From assembly GCA_028554795.2 (NCBI GenBank), contig CM068838.1:88044944-88108943 (forward strand): 64,000 nucleotides of DNA, in the 5' to 3' direction. The position numbers and the translations under genes were made by a program. The number at the start of each line of letters is the position of its first letter. Position 1 is the stretch's first letter. This stretch comes from Sinohyriopsis cumingii. Lineage: Eukaryota; Mollusca; Bivalvia; Unionida; Unionidae. This document shows positions 1 through 11,830 of this stretch, one piece after another. The notes under the pieces are model-generated. The model searched no databases and had not been told where the DNA came from. It saw only the letters and a list, made by a program, of their open reading frames with translations.

Positions 1-1613
1 AGATGGCTTAAACGTTTGTTATTACGGTTAGCACCTGTCATTTTATAAGGACATCTAGCCAGATTACCATCAGTCAAAACTCTTACCAGTTTGGGAAGTA
101 ACACTACAATTACTACCAAGTCTCTAACTTCGAAAAGAGCCGAGGATGTTCCTAATAAGTTTGGTACATGTTATAATTCACCTAAAGATATAAATTACTT
201 TTAAATTCTCATTACTAACGAAATGATGCCCTTTTGGTCAGAATAACAGTCACTAATTTGTTGGGGTGGGGGATAGATATATTCACTATGGTTCTGTCTG
301 GAAATTTCGTACAAAGAAAACACTCGTACCATATAAGAGTGCACTGTTACCTTTCAAACGATAGAAATCAACTTGTATATGTTTGAAGAGAAGAATTTAT
401 ACATGTTGACACTCATGCTATTATTAGTTCTATCATTATTGGTCAAAGAGATTAAAAAAAAAACTAATATTCATTCTGAGATGTGATACGCATTCTTTTA
501 TTATATGGCCCAATATGCATTGGATTGTTTCTGACTGCCAATCAGTATGTGTAGTGTTAATATACGATAACATGCATACTCTACTACCCAATAAAAGGAA
601 AACAATGTAAATTTTAATATCAAAACATGAAAGCTACAAGTTAATGCTATCAGAATGTAAGGTGGTGTATTCTTCATCTAAAATCACATTTTAATTAATG
701 AAAATAACGTGGATAAAAGAGATTGTTCAGTTAAATATGTAGTCAAGATGAAGTCTTGTACGCACATTTGTCCCCTACCATCACTTCGTTCCTTTTACTG
801 CAGCGTCGTAAGAATGAAAAACCCAAGAACAATACAAAAGATATAAAAAGCATGACGTGAAATATGATTTCTATTGGATTATGTTGATTGTTAATATTAA
901 TCACATGATTATCAATGTTCCTAATATTGATTATGCGATTATCATACTTGCGATACTATGTGAGTTCCATGCTGTGAGATCTGAAACAATATTTTTGTAA
1001 GATGTTAGTCAACTATGTGAGATCTTATTTTGTTTATACCATTCATATACACTGAATTGATATGTAAACAATAGTAAATTGCAGATTGTGAGTAATATGC
1101 GCTGAAATAAGCTTTTATCATTTTCATCAAGAATTGTACTCAAATGTAAAATTCAGTAAGATAAATATAGATAAAAAAGATAATACATAGACTGCAGAGT
1201 CTTTTGGTTCCCAAAATATCACCATGAAAACAAGCATCTGGGCATCATAAAATGTACTACTATGTGAGAAATTTAACTCGACGAGTTAGACTGCGACCAA
1301 CTATTATGTCAGAAGTTGTCTCACACTGAAATTTTACAGGAATGGATTATAATGAAATTAACAAATAATGTTCATTAAGAAAAGGCTGTAAAATAATTCT
1401 GATATTAATAACGCAATCTGTACAATAATGATTTATTTTTATTTATCGAATGCTTTTTTGAAAAGCGACGAGATATTGCGATGCTAGCCATCTTTCCGTT
1501 CAGGCGCAACATATTCTCCAAAACTGCCGGATAAATTTCATAAAACGTGGTAATTATGTTGCCCATGTGACCATTTCTGAGGTTTCCATTGTCAGCTCGT
1601 GCGCCTGTTATGC
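1..1613. other. AT-rich sequence without recognisable gene
   Basis: No long open frame, splice-compatible exon or recognisable repeat family was found here on either strand. The sequence is AT-rich and unique-looking. Confidence 0.5.
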
Positions 1614-1633
1614 GGGGGGGGGGGGGGGGGGGG
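1614..1633. repeat. Poly-G tract
   Basis: An uninterrupted run of about 20 G, followed by A and five more G. It is a candidate G-quadruplex site and also a typical place for assembly or length error. A shorter G run is at 10617-10627. Confidence 0.9.
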
Positions 1634-1854
1634 AGGGGGCTGAGGTAAAATATACTAAACTATATATTACAATATCATTTTTAAATTTGTTCTGACCAAC
1701 AATCTTTACCTACGAGCAGCCATAATAGAAAGACATGGTATATGTGACCAAGTTTACATTAATAACCATGGGTCACTGTCTCGGGTGGGGTGGGGTAAGA
1801 TGGGAATGAAAGTTTAAATATGCATTGAAACGCAGCAAGGATTTGCGTTGACCA

Positions 1855-2360
1855 ACCTATTAAATACTCTGGTTAATACTAATATTACACACTCTGGATA
1901 ATGCTAACATTGCACATTCTGGATAATGCTAACATTACACACTCTGGATCTAACAGCTATTAAATATTCTGGACATAACAGCTATCAAATACTATGGATC
2001 TAACAACCATTAAATACTCTGGATAATTCTAACATTACACACTCTGGATAATGCTAGCATTACGCACTCTGGATCTAATAGTCATTAAATACTCTAGATA
2101 ATGCTAACATTACACACTCTGGATAATGCTAGCATTACGCACTCTGGATCTAAAAGTCATTAAATACTCTAGATAATGCTAATATTACACACTCTGGATA
2201 ATGCTAGCATTACGCACTCTGGATCTAATAGCCATTAAATAATCTGGATGTATTATCCAGCTATTGAATACCCTTGGATAATACAGTTAAATTAAATAAT
2301 CTGTATAATAGTTATTGCATACTCTTAATAATACAGTTATTACATACTCTGGATCATAAT
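1855..2360. repeat. 25-bp tandem repeat with 75-bp higher-order structure
   Basis: Units of 25 bp start with ggat and end with actct. Two subtypes share the ends but differ inside: one contains aatgctaacattacac, the other ctaatagccattaaat. In the middle of the array they follow a regular B-A1-A2 order giving a 75-bp super-unit repeated about three times (2010-2240). The flanks decay into less regular copies. Confidence 0.85.
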
Positions 2361-3719
2361 AATTATCTGAGAACATGTCTACCTGTTCTTGCTCTAATGA
2401 AAAGCAAAATTATCTGTAAGAATAGAATATGAATGAAACTGAATAGTTTTTAATGGCCTTGTAATGAATACATGTGGTGCTGAATCTTTATTTTGTCCCA
2501 TCTCCACGTGGAACATAAATTAAGCGGCCAAAACACACAACAGCAACAACCCAATATATAGCAGTGAAGTGAGATAAGTTCCAAATTTATATTCAGTGAC
2601 TTTCGTCCACAATTCAGCTTTTAGATGATGAAGGCTCTATCAGTTTAGATGCACTGCTTTGGTCACCAAAGATCACAGAAATGCGAAGACACATACAATA
2701 AAGAGTTGGACTGGTTCTTTAATATAACTACAGCCCAGCATGGGGATGTCGGAGTTAAACAGCCATTATCATTGCGTCTGTCTTGCTATTCTTGTCGGTA
2801 GTAATTTTGGTCCTCCGCAGTTGACAAATTAATCCTTAGCATTTTCTCGTATTCTTGGTATGAGTCACAATGTTATGCTTAATACTGTGTTGTTTTTTTT
2901 TCTTCTTCTTCATTTGGCTGGAATTTAATCCGATATCGGCTGGATCCAGTATCGCTTTTTCCTGGTTTTAGTGACATTTTTGGGATTAAAAAGGGGTTAA
3001 CAATTTGGTTACAAAATGTCCGCGAATAAAAGGGTGGTGAAGAAAAGATTGTTTCGTTTTCTTTGTGCGTGGAACCAGCATTCGCCCCCATAACTGTTAG
3101 TACAATGCACGATCGGAGGGAAACTTGTATATATACTGCCCTCCAAAAAAATGCACAGCCCTCCAAAAAACCTTTCCTGTTTTCATATATTGTATAAGAA
3201 AACGTGTACGTTAAGTTGAAAGTACAAAATTCGTAGTAGTAATTAAGTGTTAAACCTCTCACAACATTTTTAAAGTTTGCCAGATTTTAGAGTTAAAACG
3301 GAATAGAAGTTTTCGTTATTTTTTTTTTTTTTGAAAATAAATGTTTTTTGTCTCTCCATGAAGAAAGAGTCGTTGGTGCCATCAGCTAAACTTCTGTATA
3401 CTCACTGTAGCAATAAACGTATGGAGGGCATGTATAAGGCTGAGTTGTTTGAAAACCCGTACATAAATAATCAACATTGCAGATTCTAACAATCGTTCTG
3501 TGATCGGAAGTTATCATTTTAACTTTGATATTGGTTGTCTGGGTCTTTGACTAAATTCACTCTGCTTCCCTCCATCAAGAGGGAAGTTTATAACGGATAG
3601 AAACGGCATGGAGTTTTTCAGAGAACCGGACTTAAAAAATAAACAAAAACAAAAAGAGAGAGAGAGAATAGGAAAACATCTTTGTGCCAATATTTAATAC
3701 AGTGTATCAAGAAAAGAAA

Positions 3720-3845
3720 TGGAAGTTTGTAGACTGGTAAAGGAAACACCAGCATGATTAAATTCAGATCCCAACAGTCCCACGTGACGATCTGGTGGAC
3801 ACTAACAAAGGCAAAGTTATGTCGACTTTGTGGTTCTCCGATCAC
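3720..3845 (-). repeat. Inverted homologous segment, copy 1
   Basis: Read on the minus strand, this segment aligns without gaps over roughly 60 bp to the plus strand at about 4300-4385. Shared blocks are ttagtgtc, ggactgt and a following ctga-tttaat. In translation both copies give an F-(V/I)-S-V-x-Q-(I/V)-x-T-x-D-C pattern, so the match is seen at DNA and amino-acid level. I do not recognise the family. It may be an old transposon fragment or a decayed domain. Confidence 0.45.
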
Positions 3846-4211
3846 ATTACAGCTTTCAAATTTATGAAATATTTACAAATTCTAGGTCAGTCGTACGGAT
3901 CATACATCGAATGTATGTCGATAGTTGCCATTCGCACCAATTTAGCTATTTACGAAACAAGGATTGACTGAAAAGTTACCAATAATCGTACTATCTTTTC
4001 ATTCGTAACTTCTCGGTAAATCATACAACCAATATTATGGTAGAAACAGCAGAGACTGTCCGAATATAAAGTTGTGTTGTATATTTTTTTGGGACAAAAT
4101 TCCGAGGAACAAAATGTACCATTTTTTAGGCATAAAAATTATATTATTATATTGCAGAAATGGCTGAGGTAGCCCCAATGTTTCCGAAAATGACACGTCA
4201 TTTGGAACATA

Positions 4212-4400
4212 TTGTTACTAAAAAAACTATCCCCAAGAAGAAATACATCATTTTATTTAACAAGTAACCAAAAACTAAGCGGACTGCGAATTCCAAAGGC
4301 CACCAAAACATTAAATTTTATTAGTGTCGGTCAGGTCGCCACACAGGACTGTGTCAACCTGATTTTAATAAATTCAGTAATCACAAGATTGTTATAAAAA
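4212..4400 (+). repeat. Inverted homologous segment, copy 2
   Basis: Plus-strand partner of the minus-strand segment at 3720-3845. The open frame at 4212-4397 contains the residues ISVGQVATQDC, equivalent to VSVHQIVTWDC in the partner. It is too short and isolated to call a gene. The two copies are inverted with about 0.4-0.5 kb between them. Confidence 0.45.
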
Positions 4401-4809
4401 TCCATTTTCGCACGGTATGTACATCGTTTTAGGCTCTTCCGTGATTACATATTAAATAGAGCATATCGAAATGTTTCCCTATTCTTTGGAATCTTATTCG
4501 AAATAGGAAGTTCGAGATTTGACAGCACGAGAGTTAAAGTATGTAGAGCAGGTATATTTATTTCAGTTTCTGCTGGAAGTATCACTGTTGATAGACGATG
4601 CGCACGCAACAGACTTTCTAGTACAAATCTGCGCATCCTTTACGGGTCATTGCGAGTAATTGTTTTGCCAGGTATTATAAGTTGGACTGGTATGACGCCA
4701 TAATATGAACAGATTTCTTTAATAAAAGGTGACTATACTGTACCAGTTTTACCAGCATTGCCTTTTTTTTAAATTGCCAAAACGGACGATTTGTGCAGAA
4801 TTGTTAGTT

Positions 4810-6070
4810 TTTGCCGCCATCTTCTACAAGTTATACACCTTACTGAAATTGAAATTCGTTTACCTGCTCAAAATATCTGACCTAGTCTTTTATCAAGGTT
4901 TTTAGTTATCAGTTTTAATTTGGTAAGTGTATGTCGTTTGGTTGTTTTTTGTTAGAAATCTTGAAGGGGGTACCTATCCGTTGTTTTCATGTGACGTCAC
5001 AAAACGTGTGTACTTCCATATCCGCCATTTCGAGTCCCTAGCCCCGCAAATTGGCACCTAATAACATTGTTCTTTTCGCATAATTATTAAGGCAAGTCTC
5101 ATTTTGTGCGTAAAAATAAAATAATACCTCACATTCTGTTGTGCATGTCAACCGCACAAGACCGAATGCGTGACTTTTCTACTTGTTTTCTTCAAGTAAA
5201 ACATTTAAATTTCAACAATTCTTTCATAAACAAATAGATCGATTGATAAACAAACGCGTAAACAAATGGATACAGAAACAAGTAAAAACATTTAATGATT
5301 TTCAGTTTTCATGTTCTGAAATCAATCATTTGGTTATCGTTCAAGTTAAATAGCTAATTTGTTAGTATATAATTTCATATTTCTAAAAGCATTTCAGGAA
5401 TACTTTTTTTGACATTCGACACTAAGTCATGTTACGTTAGGCACGTGTTTCGTTTGAATACAATGAAGATGAAACGTCTTAGAACGGTTATCGCTTTTAT
5501 TCAATATCATCCCACGTCCATCATCTCCACAACTAACATAATATTTGACCATACTAATTAAATTGCTTTGGCAACTGTTTTTGGCACAAACAACTGTTGT
5601 CCCAACAAGTATTTGTACATAAAAGTTCTGGCATAAAACACATGCATCAAAATTTTAATTCGTAACTGATATTGTATCCCGAATATCATTGTCCGGAAAT
5701 ATTCTTTCAAGATGACAAACCTAGGGATACGATTCAAAACACTTTTTCAAAATGTCAGTATTGTCTGTTTGTAAAAAATAAAATAAAAAAATAACTGCAT
5801 TTCTATTTGATAGCAATTACGGATTAAATTCACTATTCTGTCTTTCGATATAAGCAAGGGAAATTCCATCTTTATTTTTATTTTCATGCTATAGGGCACT
5901 TAATTTCAAGTATAATCTATGTATCGTTTCGATGAAGTAAATGTCCTTATCGACAGTTGAATCAGATTATGATCTTGAATATACATGATGACTAATGTGG
6001 ACAAAGGTTTGTTAGGGACTAAAAATGGCGGCGCAAGGTGTGCGCGCGTTGCGTTGTGGGTATTTGCGTA
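4810..6070. promoter_or_regulatory. Scattered promoter-like motifs (YY1-, CRE- and NRF1-like)
   Basis: Within AT-rich sequence there are gccgccatcttc at about 4813 (minus-strand AAGATGGCGGC, a YY1-type site), tgacgtcac at about 4991 (CRE-type palindrome), ccgccatttcg at about 5023 (minus-strand YY1-like) and aaaatggcggcgc at about 6023, followed by a CpG-rich tgcgcgcgttgcg. These motifs are known from animal core promoters. No adjacent gene was found, so the call is speculative. Confidence 0.25.
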
Positions 6071-7019
6071 CTGAATAGTGACGTCTGTGAAAACAAAGGG
6101 TGTAGAAATAGATTTTAGAAATGTTATTTGTACTGTAGTTGAAAGGGTATGTCTAATCAACCGTGCAGATACTTGTAGATTATAGGTAACTAACTGTACT
6201 ACGCTTTCGAACAACTTGTAATTGTTTCGATTGTAAATGTTAGTGGGTTAATCTTTCGTTAGAAATAAATCTTCTACCACAATATACGTTTTCTTGTTAT
6301 CATTTTCTTACTCACTGATATAAGTGGCCTAATTTTGAATATAATTTATATTTGTTATTAAAGTACAAACTTATCTGGTTTCCTGAACTTGACCGGGTTT
6401 CCTCTGCCTTAAAATTCGCTATTTATTTTACATATCTACCACTTGTATCAGAATGACTCTGAATTCCCATCCCAACTAACTTTTTGTTGTTCCATGAAAG
6501 CTAGAAATATGAGACAAGCTATGTTACCCAATATTGTCCAGGTTTGTTCAACTAAGACTCTCTGATTATAGTTTTGCACATATCTATGAAGTAACAACCA
6601 TTTTCAAGCCTTGTTGCCTCAGCCATGCAACTTAATTCCCTCCTAGCTCTTGGATTAATAACCCATCCTCCATCAGTTCGGTCATGATTCGATCGCAGTT
6701 TCCGCATGTACCCGAGTTGTTGCATATTCCCAACACAAACTTTTTTCCAGGGCAGGTGGTTTCTTCCAGGTTATCCTTTTTTCTTTTCTTGACCCTAAAC
6801 GGCCTACAAACGCTGCTGTGAGAACTTTAAAGGAACCATGTCTCATGAACTTAAGACTCAATCATAATTAAAATGTAATACAATTTAAGTTACATCTAGA
6901 TTGTACCTGATCATAGTTCCAGACCCATACCAATCAATTAGATTACTAATTTCTCAAGGGCTGATGGCGTTTCAAGTCGTAAGAAGTCGTCTGATGCAAA
7001 CCCCGTGCAGATATGAATT

Positions 7020-7285
7020 TTCATTCAGGCAGAATAGCAATAACAAGATTTTCGAGATAGCAGATATACTGGATGTCTGAGCAACACTATTTTCATTTAG
7101 GATCAACTATACCTTAGGATGAATGTGTGTATACAGTTTCATTGCAATCATACAAGTAGTTTAGGAGAAGAAGCGATAAGAAACGTGTTAAATGTGAAAC
7201 GGAAGACGGACAACACGTTGGATGACAGACAACGTGCCCTCTCACAAGATCTCTTGGTCTATGACCAGGGGAACTAAAAATGAAA
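7020..7285 (+). repeat. Interspersed repeat family C, copy 1
   Basis: Homologous to 25985-26245 in the same orientation. Shared blocks include ggatgtc, catttaggatca, aggatgaa-gtgtgt and agtttaggag, then a gacgga/gacagacaa-rich section and a terminal ggtc-a-cag-tca/gaa block before aataaa. The layout resembles widely dispersed molluscan repeats, and I infer a decayed non-coding transposable element. Confidence 0.65.
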
Positions 7286-7469
7286 TAAATTTGCACACAT
7301 ATACAGGAATTAAACTGGTTATTTTGCTATTACTAGCATTCTGAGGGTCCATGAGTAGATTTTTTTTTAAAAATAATGCCGTAGAAGAACCTCAGACAAC
7401 AAGTGCTGCAGATGACCAGGTTTCAGTAATATTCTCTCAGTTCTCCTCAGCACGAGATTTTACACTATT

Positions 7470-8351
7470 TTGCTTATGATACTTCAAACAATACTTCTAA
7501 CACCCGCTGGTTACTCCATCAAGTCGTTCCCCCGCCACTCTCGCGGAGGTGGAATCGCTGTCATCACAAAGAACTCCGTGATCAAACGTCTTAACCACAC
7601 CACAACTTTCAATTTCTACCACACATCATTTGAACTAGTCCAAACCACACTCACACTGGAGCGAAGGTCAGTCCAGTTTTTTTCTGCCTATACCGCCCTC
7701 CTCCTAGTAGAAAAAAAAAACAAGCTGACTGAATCTCCCTTTTTGGAGCAGTTTCCAAATCTCCTGGACTATAGAAATTCGATAGGTGGCAAACTGATTA
7801 TTCTTGGAGATTTCATCTTTCACTTTGACTGTCCCGGAAACCCAAATACATCAAAACACCTAGATTCCATTAATGTTTTCAACCTCAAACAGTCAGTTAA
7901 CAAACAAACCCATAAACATGGTCACATTTTAGACCGGATTCTACATAGACCTGATGATAACATTCTACGGTCCTCCCTGGTATCCCACGAACTTGCATCA
8001 GATCACCTCTGCATTATATGCCATCTTGACGTATCAGTCACTAACCCTCCAACTTTATCTGCCACCAAGAGTAAGAGAAACCTCCGTATGATAAATAGAA
8101 CCAAACTAATGCATGACATCCAAGCAAACCTAACAACTTGCTTACCTCCTACAGCAGAACAACTCGTCAACTGCCTGCGTTCATTGCTCGACAAACATGC
8201 CTCAGCTACCAAGTGCAGAGTATCAATTCAAAGGTGTTCTCCATGGTATAGCAGTGTTAGTAACCAGCTACGCACTGCTAAAAGAGACCGCCGTAAAGCT
8301 GAGAGGCTTTGGCTTTCCACCAGACTCACTATTCATAAGCAAATCTATTAA
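7470..8351 (+). pseudogene. LINE endonuclease domain, truncated
   Basis: About 293 codons open. Residues 20-150 read as the second half of an exonuclease/endonuclease/phosphatase fold, including RGGGIAVI, LGDF (with the usual Asn after F changed to Ile) and the catalytic-type SDH near residue 180. The N-terminal catalytic part is absent, so the domain could not cut DNA. The frame ends at a TAA (8349-8351) but continues in the same phase into the next segment, so a single nonsense mutation separates it from the linker before the reverse transcriptase. Confidence 0.85.
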
Positions 8352-8417
8352 GCCGCTAAGAAGAATGTCACAGATTTAGTCCATGCAGCGAAATCAGCCC
8401 ACTACCCTGCTAAGATC

Positions 8418-8966
8418 ATGGAAAGTTCCAGCTGCAAAGAGCTCTTCGAGATTACTAACAAGCTAATGTCGAGGAACAAATGTACACCACTTCCAACTAC
8501 CTTCTATCCAGTCGACCTTCCGGACCTATTTGCAAATTTCTTCCGTGACAAAGTACAAACCATTAGAGATAAGCTTGACAACACAATTTCAATTGACTCG
8601 TCGTCACCATACAGTTGGGATACAGAATTTCAGCAGCAACCATTAGCAGCATTTGAACCTGGCTCTACGGATTTAGTACGTACAATCTTGATGAATAGTG
8701 CACCAAAGTCACGTGAACTTGATCCAATTCCAGTATCACTGCTGCTTGAGTGCTTATATCCCGTATTGCCTTCACTACATGATATTATTATTACCTCTCT
8801 CTCATCCGGGGAATTCCCATCATTTTTAAATACTGCCATTGTAAAGCCTCTGCTGAAGAAACCAACACTAGACCATAACGATTTAAAGAACTACCGCCCA
8901 GTTTCTAATTTCCCAGGTTGTTCTATCCCAGCTTGGATCTCATCTGAATTCAAACAGTCTTTTTAG
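8418..8966 (+). pseudogene. LINE reverse transcriptase, N-terminal part
   Basis: Same phase as the endonuclease segment. It carries the CR1/L2-type region with LDPIPVSLL, a SLSSGEFP block, PLLKKP and LKNYRPVSN (reverse-transcriptase blocks 1-2). After VSN the reading phase shifts: the expected continuation resumes in another frame from about 8930 (LNSNSLFSNVQSAYRPCHST). A small indel near 8910-8930 therefore breaks the gene. Confidence 0.85.
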
Positions 8967-9300
8967 CAATGTACAATCTGCATATCGCCCTTGCCACAGT
9001 ACTAAAACTACTCTTCTAAAAGTAGTTAATGACATTCTCTCTGCTTTGGATAGCGGAAAGATTACAGTCCTCACCCTCCTTGATTTGTCTGCAGCATTTG
9101 ACACAATAGACCATGATATATTACTTCACCGTCTCCAGCATGTATTTGGCATTCATGATACAGCCTTGCTGTGGTTCAAGTCCTACTTGGTTAACAGGAA
9201 ACAAATTGTGTCTGCAAATGGAATACAATCCAGCCCAGTTAATCTATGTTGTGGTGTTGCACACGGGTCTGTTCTTGAAACTGTTCTCTTCATTCTATAA
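8930..9300 (+). pseudogene. LINE reverse transcriptase, palm part 1
   Basis: Second frame of the reverse transcriptase. It contains AYRPCHST, LDLSAAFDTIDH (catalytic Asp block A) and HGSVLETVLFIL, in which the usual GVPQGSVLGPLLF is altered. A TAA at 9298-9300 interrupts the frame just before the YADD block, which lies downstream in the same phase. Confidence 0.85.
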
Positions 9301-9333
9301 ACTCAGCCACTCTCAAGTGTCATAGATCATCAA

Positions 9334-9663
9334 GTGTCTCACCAATTGTACGCTGATGACAACCAAATATACAAATCTAGCAACCCAAATGAAGTTGATG
9401 CTACCATCCAAGGTGTAGAGAGGTGCATTTCCGATGTGAAATCATGGATGACATGGAACAAGCTGCAGATGAATGATGATAAAACTGAGGCCATTCTGAT
9501 CACAATACAAAGACTTTCTCATTCACATCCTTTACCTCAAGCAATAAATATCAGCAACACCAACATTAAATTCACAGTCAGTACGAAACCGAGGTGTTAC
9601 TCTGGGCCGTACTCACACGTTGCACCAACATGTCATGAACATATGCAAGGCTGCATATCTTGA
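9334..9663 (+). pseudogene. LINE reverse transcriptase, YADD part
   Basis: Starts a few codons before QLYADDNQIY, which holds the two catalytic aspartates of block C, then SWMTWNKLQMNDDKTEAIL, typical of L2/CR1 elements. The expected sequence is lost near 9590-9620, where another frameshift occurs. Confidence 0.85.
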
Positions 9664-9949
9664 GCTGAGACGCATCAGCTCCATTTGCAAATATCTTTCA
9701 GTTGATGCCACTAAAACACTTGTGTTTTCATTAATACTTTCAAGACTGGACTATTGTAACTCAATTCTGTCTGGTTCATCTCAATATCTACTCCAGAAAC
9801 TTCAAAAAGTTCAAAACACAGCTGCTCGGATCATACTTAGAGTACCACGATCAGAGCACACCTTCCCGCTGCTCTGTACCCTACACTGGCTATCCAATCG
9901 ATCCAGAATCAAACACAAAATTTGTTTTCTCTGTACTACGTTTCACTGA
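9620..9949 (+). pseudogene. LINE reverse transcriptase, C-terminal (thumb) part
   Basis: Third frame, with ELRRISSICKYLS, LILSRLDYCNSIL, LQKVQNTAARII and LHWLSNRSRIKHKI, all characteristic of the thumb and post-RT region of CR1/L2 retrotransposons. The frame stops near 9949. Decayed coding similarity (LP-ELRNK) can still be followed to about 10215. Confidence 0.85.
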
Positions 9950-10322
9950 CGGACTCGAGTCCAACATACCTATCCTAGAGTCCAACATACCTATTTGACC
10001 TCACCCATGTGTAGACACCAGCAAGATACTTATGCTCCTCTTCTGATAATTGTATATTCATTATTCCCACTATGAAAACGAAGTCATATGGACAACGTTC
10101 TTTTGCATACCGAGGCCCAGCAACGTGGAATTAATTGCCCACTGAACTTAGAAACAAAGATAGTGATCCCATTCAAGCGTGCTCTTAAAACTCACTTATT
10201 TCGACTGCACGAACAAACTTAAAGACCTAATAATGTTTCCTACCTTAAAGGTGGAGATCATGGAAAGAATGCAAGATCATTTTCTTAGGTTTAAAATGTA
10301 ATGCATTGAAACACTTATTTTT

Positions 10323-10500
10323 GTGTGGGTTTGTGTGTGTGATTTGGATTTTTAACTTAGCTTTAACAATTTTTCAGTCATATCACTACGATGTCTGCAG
10401 CGTGACAGTTTATAGCGATGTCTAGCACCGGGGCATCATGCAAGACACATAGCATTGGATAATGACAGACTTGGGCCAGACATCTAGCTAGGTTTGATGA
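10323..10500 (-). mobile_element. SINE family 1, 5'-truncated fragment
   Basis: Begins with a GT-rich run, then gatttggatttttaac, agctttaacaatttttcag, gatgtctgcag and gatgtctagcac-ggggcatcatgc, the 3' half of SINE family 1 in minus orientation. The tRNA-like head is absent. It lies directly downstream of the LINE and in the opposite orientation, so it is not that LINE's own tail. Confidence 0.75.
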
Positions 10501-10577
10501 TGGACTTCGAGTAAGGACAATTATATGCAAGGACCAATCATTTATTTTTTTGGTTGGGATGTGTATAGCTGGTGTGG

Positions 10578-10705
10578 GGACTGTGATTAAAAAAACATTC
10601 CAGCCTCCAAGAAACTGGGGGGGGGGGACTGTGATTAAAAAAACATTCCAGCCTCCAAGAAACTGTGGGACTGTGATTAAAAAAACATTCTAGTCTCCAA
10701 GAAAC
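10578..10705. repeat. Short tandem repeat, three ~40-bp units
   Basis: Three near-identical units, each running ggactgtgatt, an A run, cattccagcctccaagaaact. A G run of 11 separates units one and two. An AAAAC-type run follows at about 10718-10740. Confidence 0.85.
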
Positions 10706-10895
10706 TTGATAAGGAGACAAAACAAAACAAAACAAAACAACACTCTTGCGCTGACTTGTAGAAAAGAGAGATAATTTATCCTATCCACTTACCAGTTGAA
10801 TATAATTATCTTGAGATAAAATAAAATAAAAAATCCACTCTCCCCGATTAATTTCTTTCTCCCATAGGATGGAAGAACATTCTGATGATGATCTT

Positions 10896-11282
10896 CAAAT
10901 GACTTTTTTCCTGCCATACATGTATTAATTGAAATGATTTTTTTCCTGCCATACATGTTCTAATTCAAATGATTTTTTCCTGCCATACATGTTCTAATTC
11001 AAATGATTTTTTTCCTGCCGTACATGTTCTAATTCAAATGATTTTTTTCCTGCCGTACATGTTCTAATTCAAATGACTTTTTTCCTGCCATACATGTTCT
11101 AATTCAAATGATTTTTTTCCTGCCGTACATGTTCTAATTCAAATGACTTTTTTCCTGCCGTACATGTTCTAATTCAAATGACTTTTTTCCTGCCATACAT
11201 GTTCTAATTTAAATGACTTTTTCCCTGCCATACATGTTCTAATTCAAATGACTTTTTCCCTGCCATACATGTTCTAATTCAA
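10896..11282. repeat. 35-bp minisatellite
   Basis: About eleven units containing tcctgcc(a/g)tacatg, ttctaattcaaatga and a T run of 5-8. Units differ mainly in T-run length and an A/G switch in tgccRtacatg. Confidence 0.9.
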
Positions 11283-11589
11283 GTGGCTGCTTTGTACTTT
11301 GGTACCTCAGCTTTCCAAACATAAAATTTTACATTTAGTATAAAAATATCATCTATTTAATTTGTTCAAGTTTGTTCCGAGAAATTCATCAGAAATGTTA
11401 CGGAAAACATTAAACAAGAGACCCAAATGACCTTAGATAGCTTACCAATTTTGCATCCGTAAAATAACCAAATAAAAGAGCAGTAAACCAAGATATTCTG
11501 GCCAGCCAAACGATTTCTGCTGAATTTTTTTAGTAATCACACTTACTTTTGATGGTGATTTGGCAAATTCTGTATAAATTTAAAAGATT

Positions 11590-11830
11590 TTTCGTTTTAG
11601 CAACACTTGCCATATTTGATGGCAGATCAATATCTCAATGACATTCTACTGTGCCAGGATGTTTTCTGTCGATTGTTATCAAATTCTGTTCAGTAGATTT
11701 TGTGAAGATGCCCTTTAAAGGATGTCTATTTATTGTAGTGGTGGCCATGTCTTATGCGATATTAGAACTTGCTCCAGTCAGTAGTCTGCATACATTACTA
11801 AAATGTGGGTCAAGGTCAGAGATATATTTC
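11590..11830. repeat. Interspersed repeat family D, fragment
   Basis: Contains gatggcagatca, followed by tcaaattctgttcagtagattttg and more decayed sequence. The same phrases recur at 57784-58010, 58640-58760 and 58930-59040. It is a decayed dispersed repeat, and the short open frame inside it (11651-11836) is not supported as a gene. Confidence 0.45.

Larger units (their letters stand above)
2361..7019. other. Intergenic DNA, no supported gene
   Basis: Several open frames of 60-130 codons occur (for example 2879-3262 minus and 5906-6214 minus), but none has a recognisable domain, codon signature or splice context, so I do not call genes. The stretch holds a GA-rich run at 3655-3669, the inverted homologous pair at 3.7-4.4 kb and the promoter-like motifs described separately. 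Confidence 0.5.
7440..10235 (+). mobile_element. Decayed L2/CR1-like non-LTR retrotransposon (LINE)
   Basis: A 5'-truncated element coding in order for the C-terminal half of an apurinic-like endonuclease, a reverse transcriptase and the start of its C-terminal region. The endonuclease part shows GGG(I)AVI, LGDF, LDRIL and SDHLCI signatures. The reverse transcriptase shows LKNYRPVSN, SAAFDTIDH, a damaged GVPQGSVLGP-type block, and YADD. Typical end residues (LP-ELRN) appear near 10140, after which no frame remains open. A stop at 8349, a frameshift near 8920, a stop at 9298 and a frameshift near 9600 make it inactive. ORF1 and the 5' end are missing. The 3' end abuts an inverted SINE fragment at 10323. 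Confidence 0.9.

Noticed and set aside
2879-3262. A 127-codon minus-strand gene
   Set aside because: No domain, ends in low-complexity Glu/Lys from a tct/ttc run, no splice or promoter support.
10323-10500. 3' untranslated tail shared between the LINE and SINE family 1
   Set aside because: The SINE fragment is in the opposite orientation to the LINE, so it cannot be the shared 3' tail of this LINE; it is an adjacent insertion.
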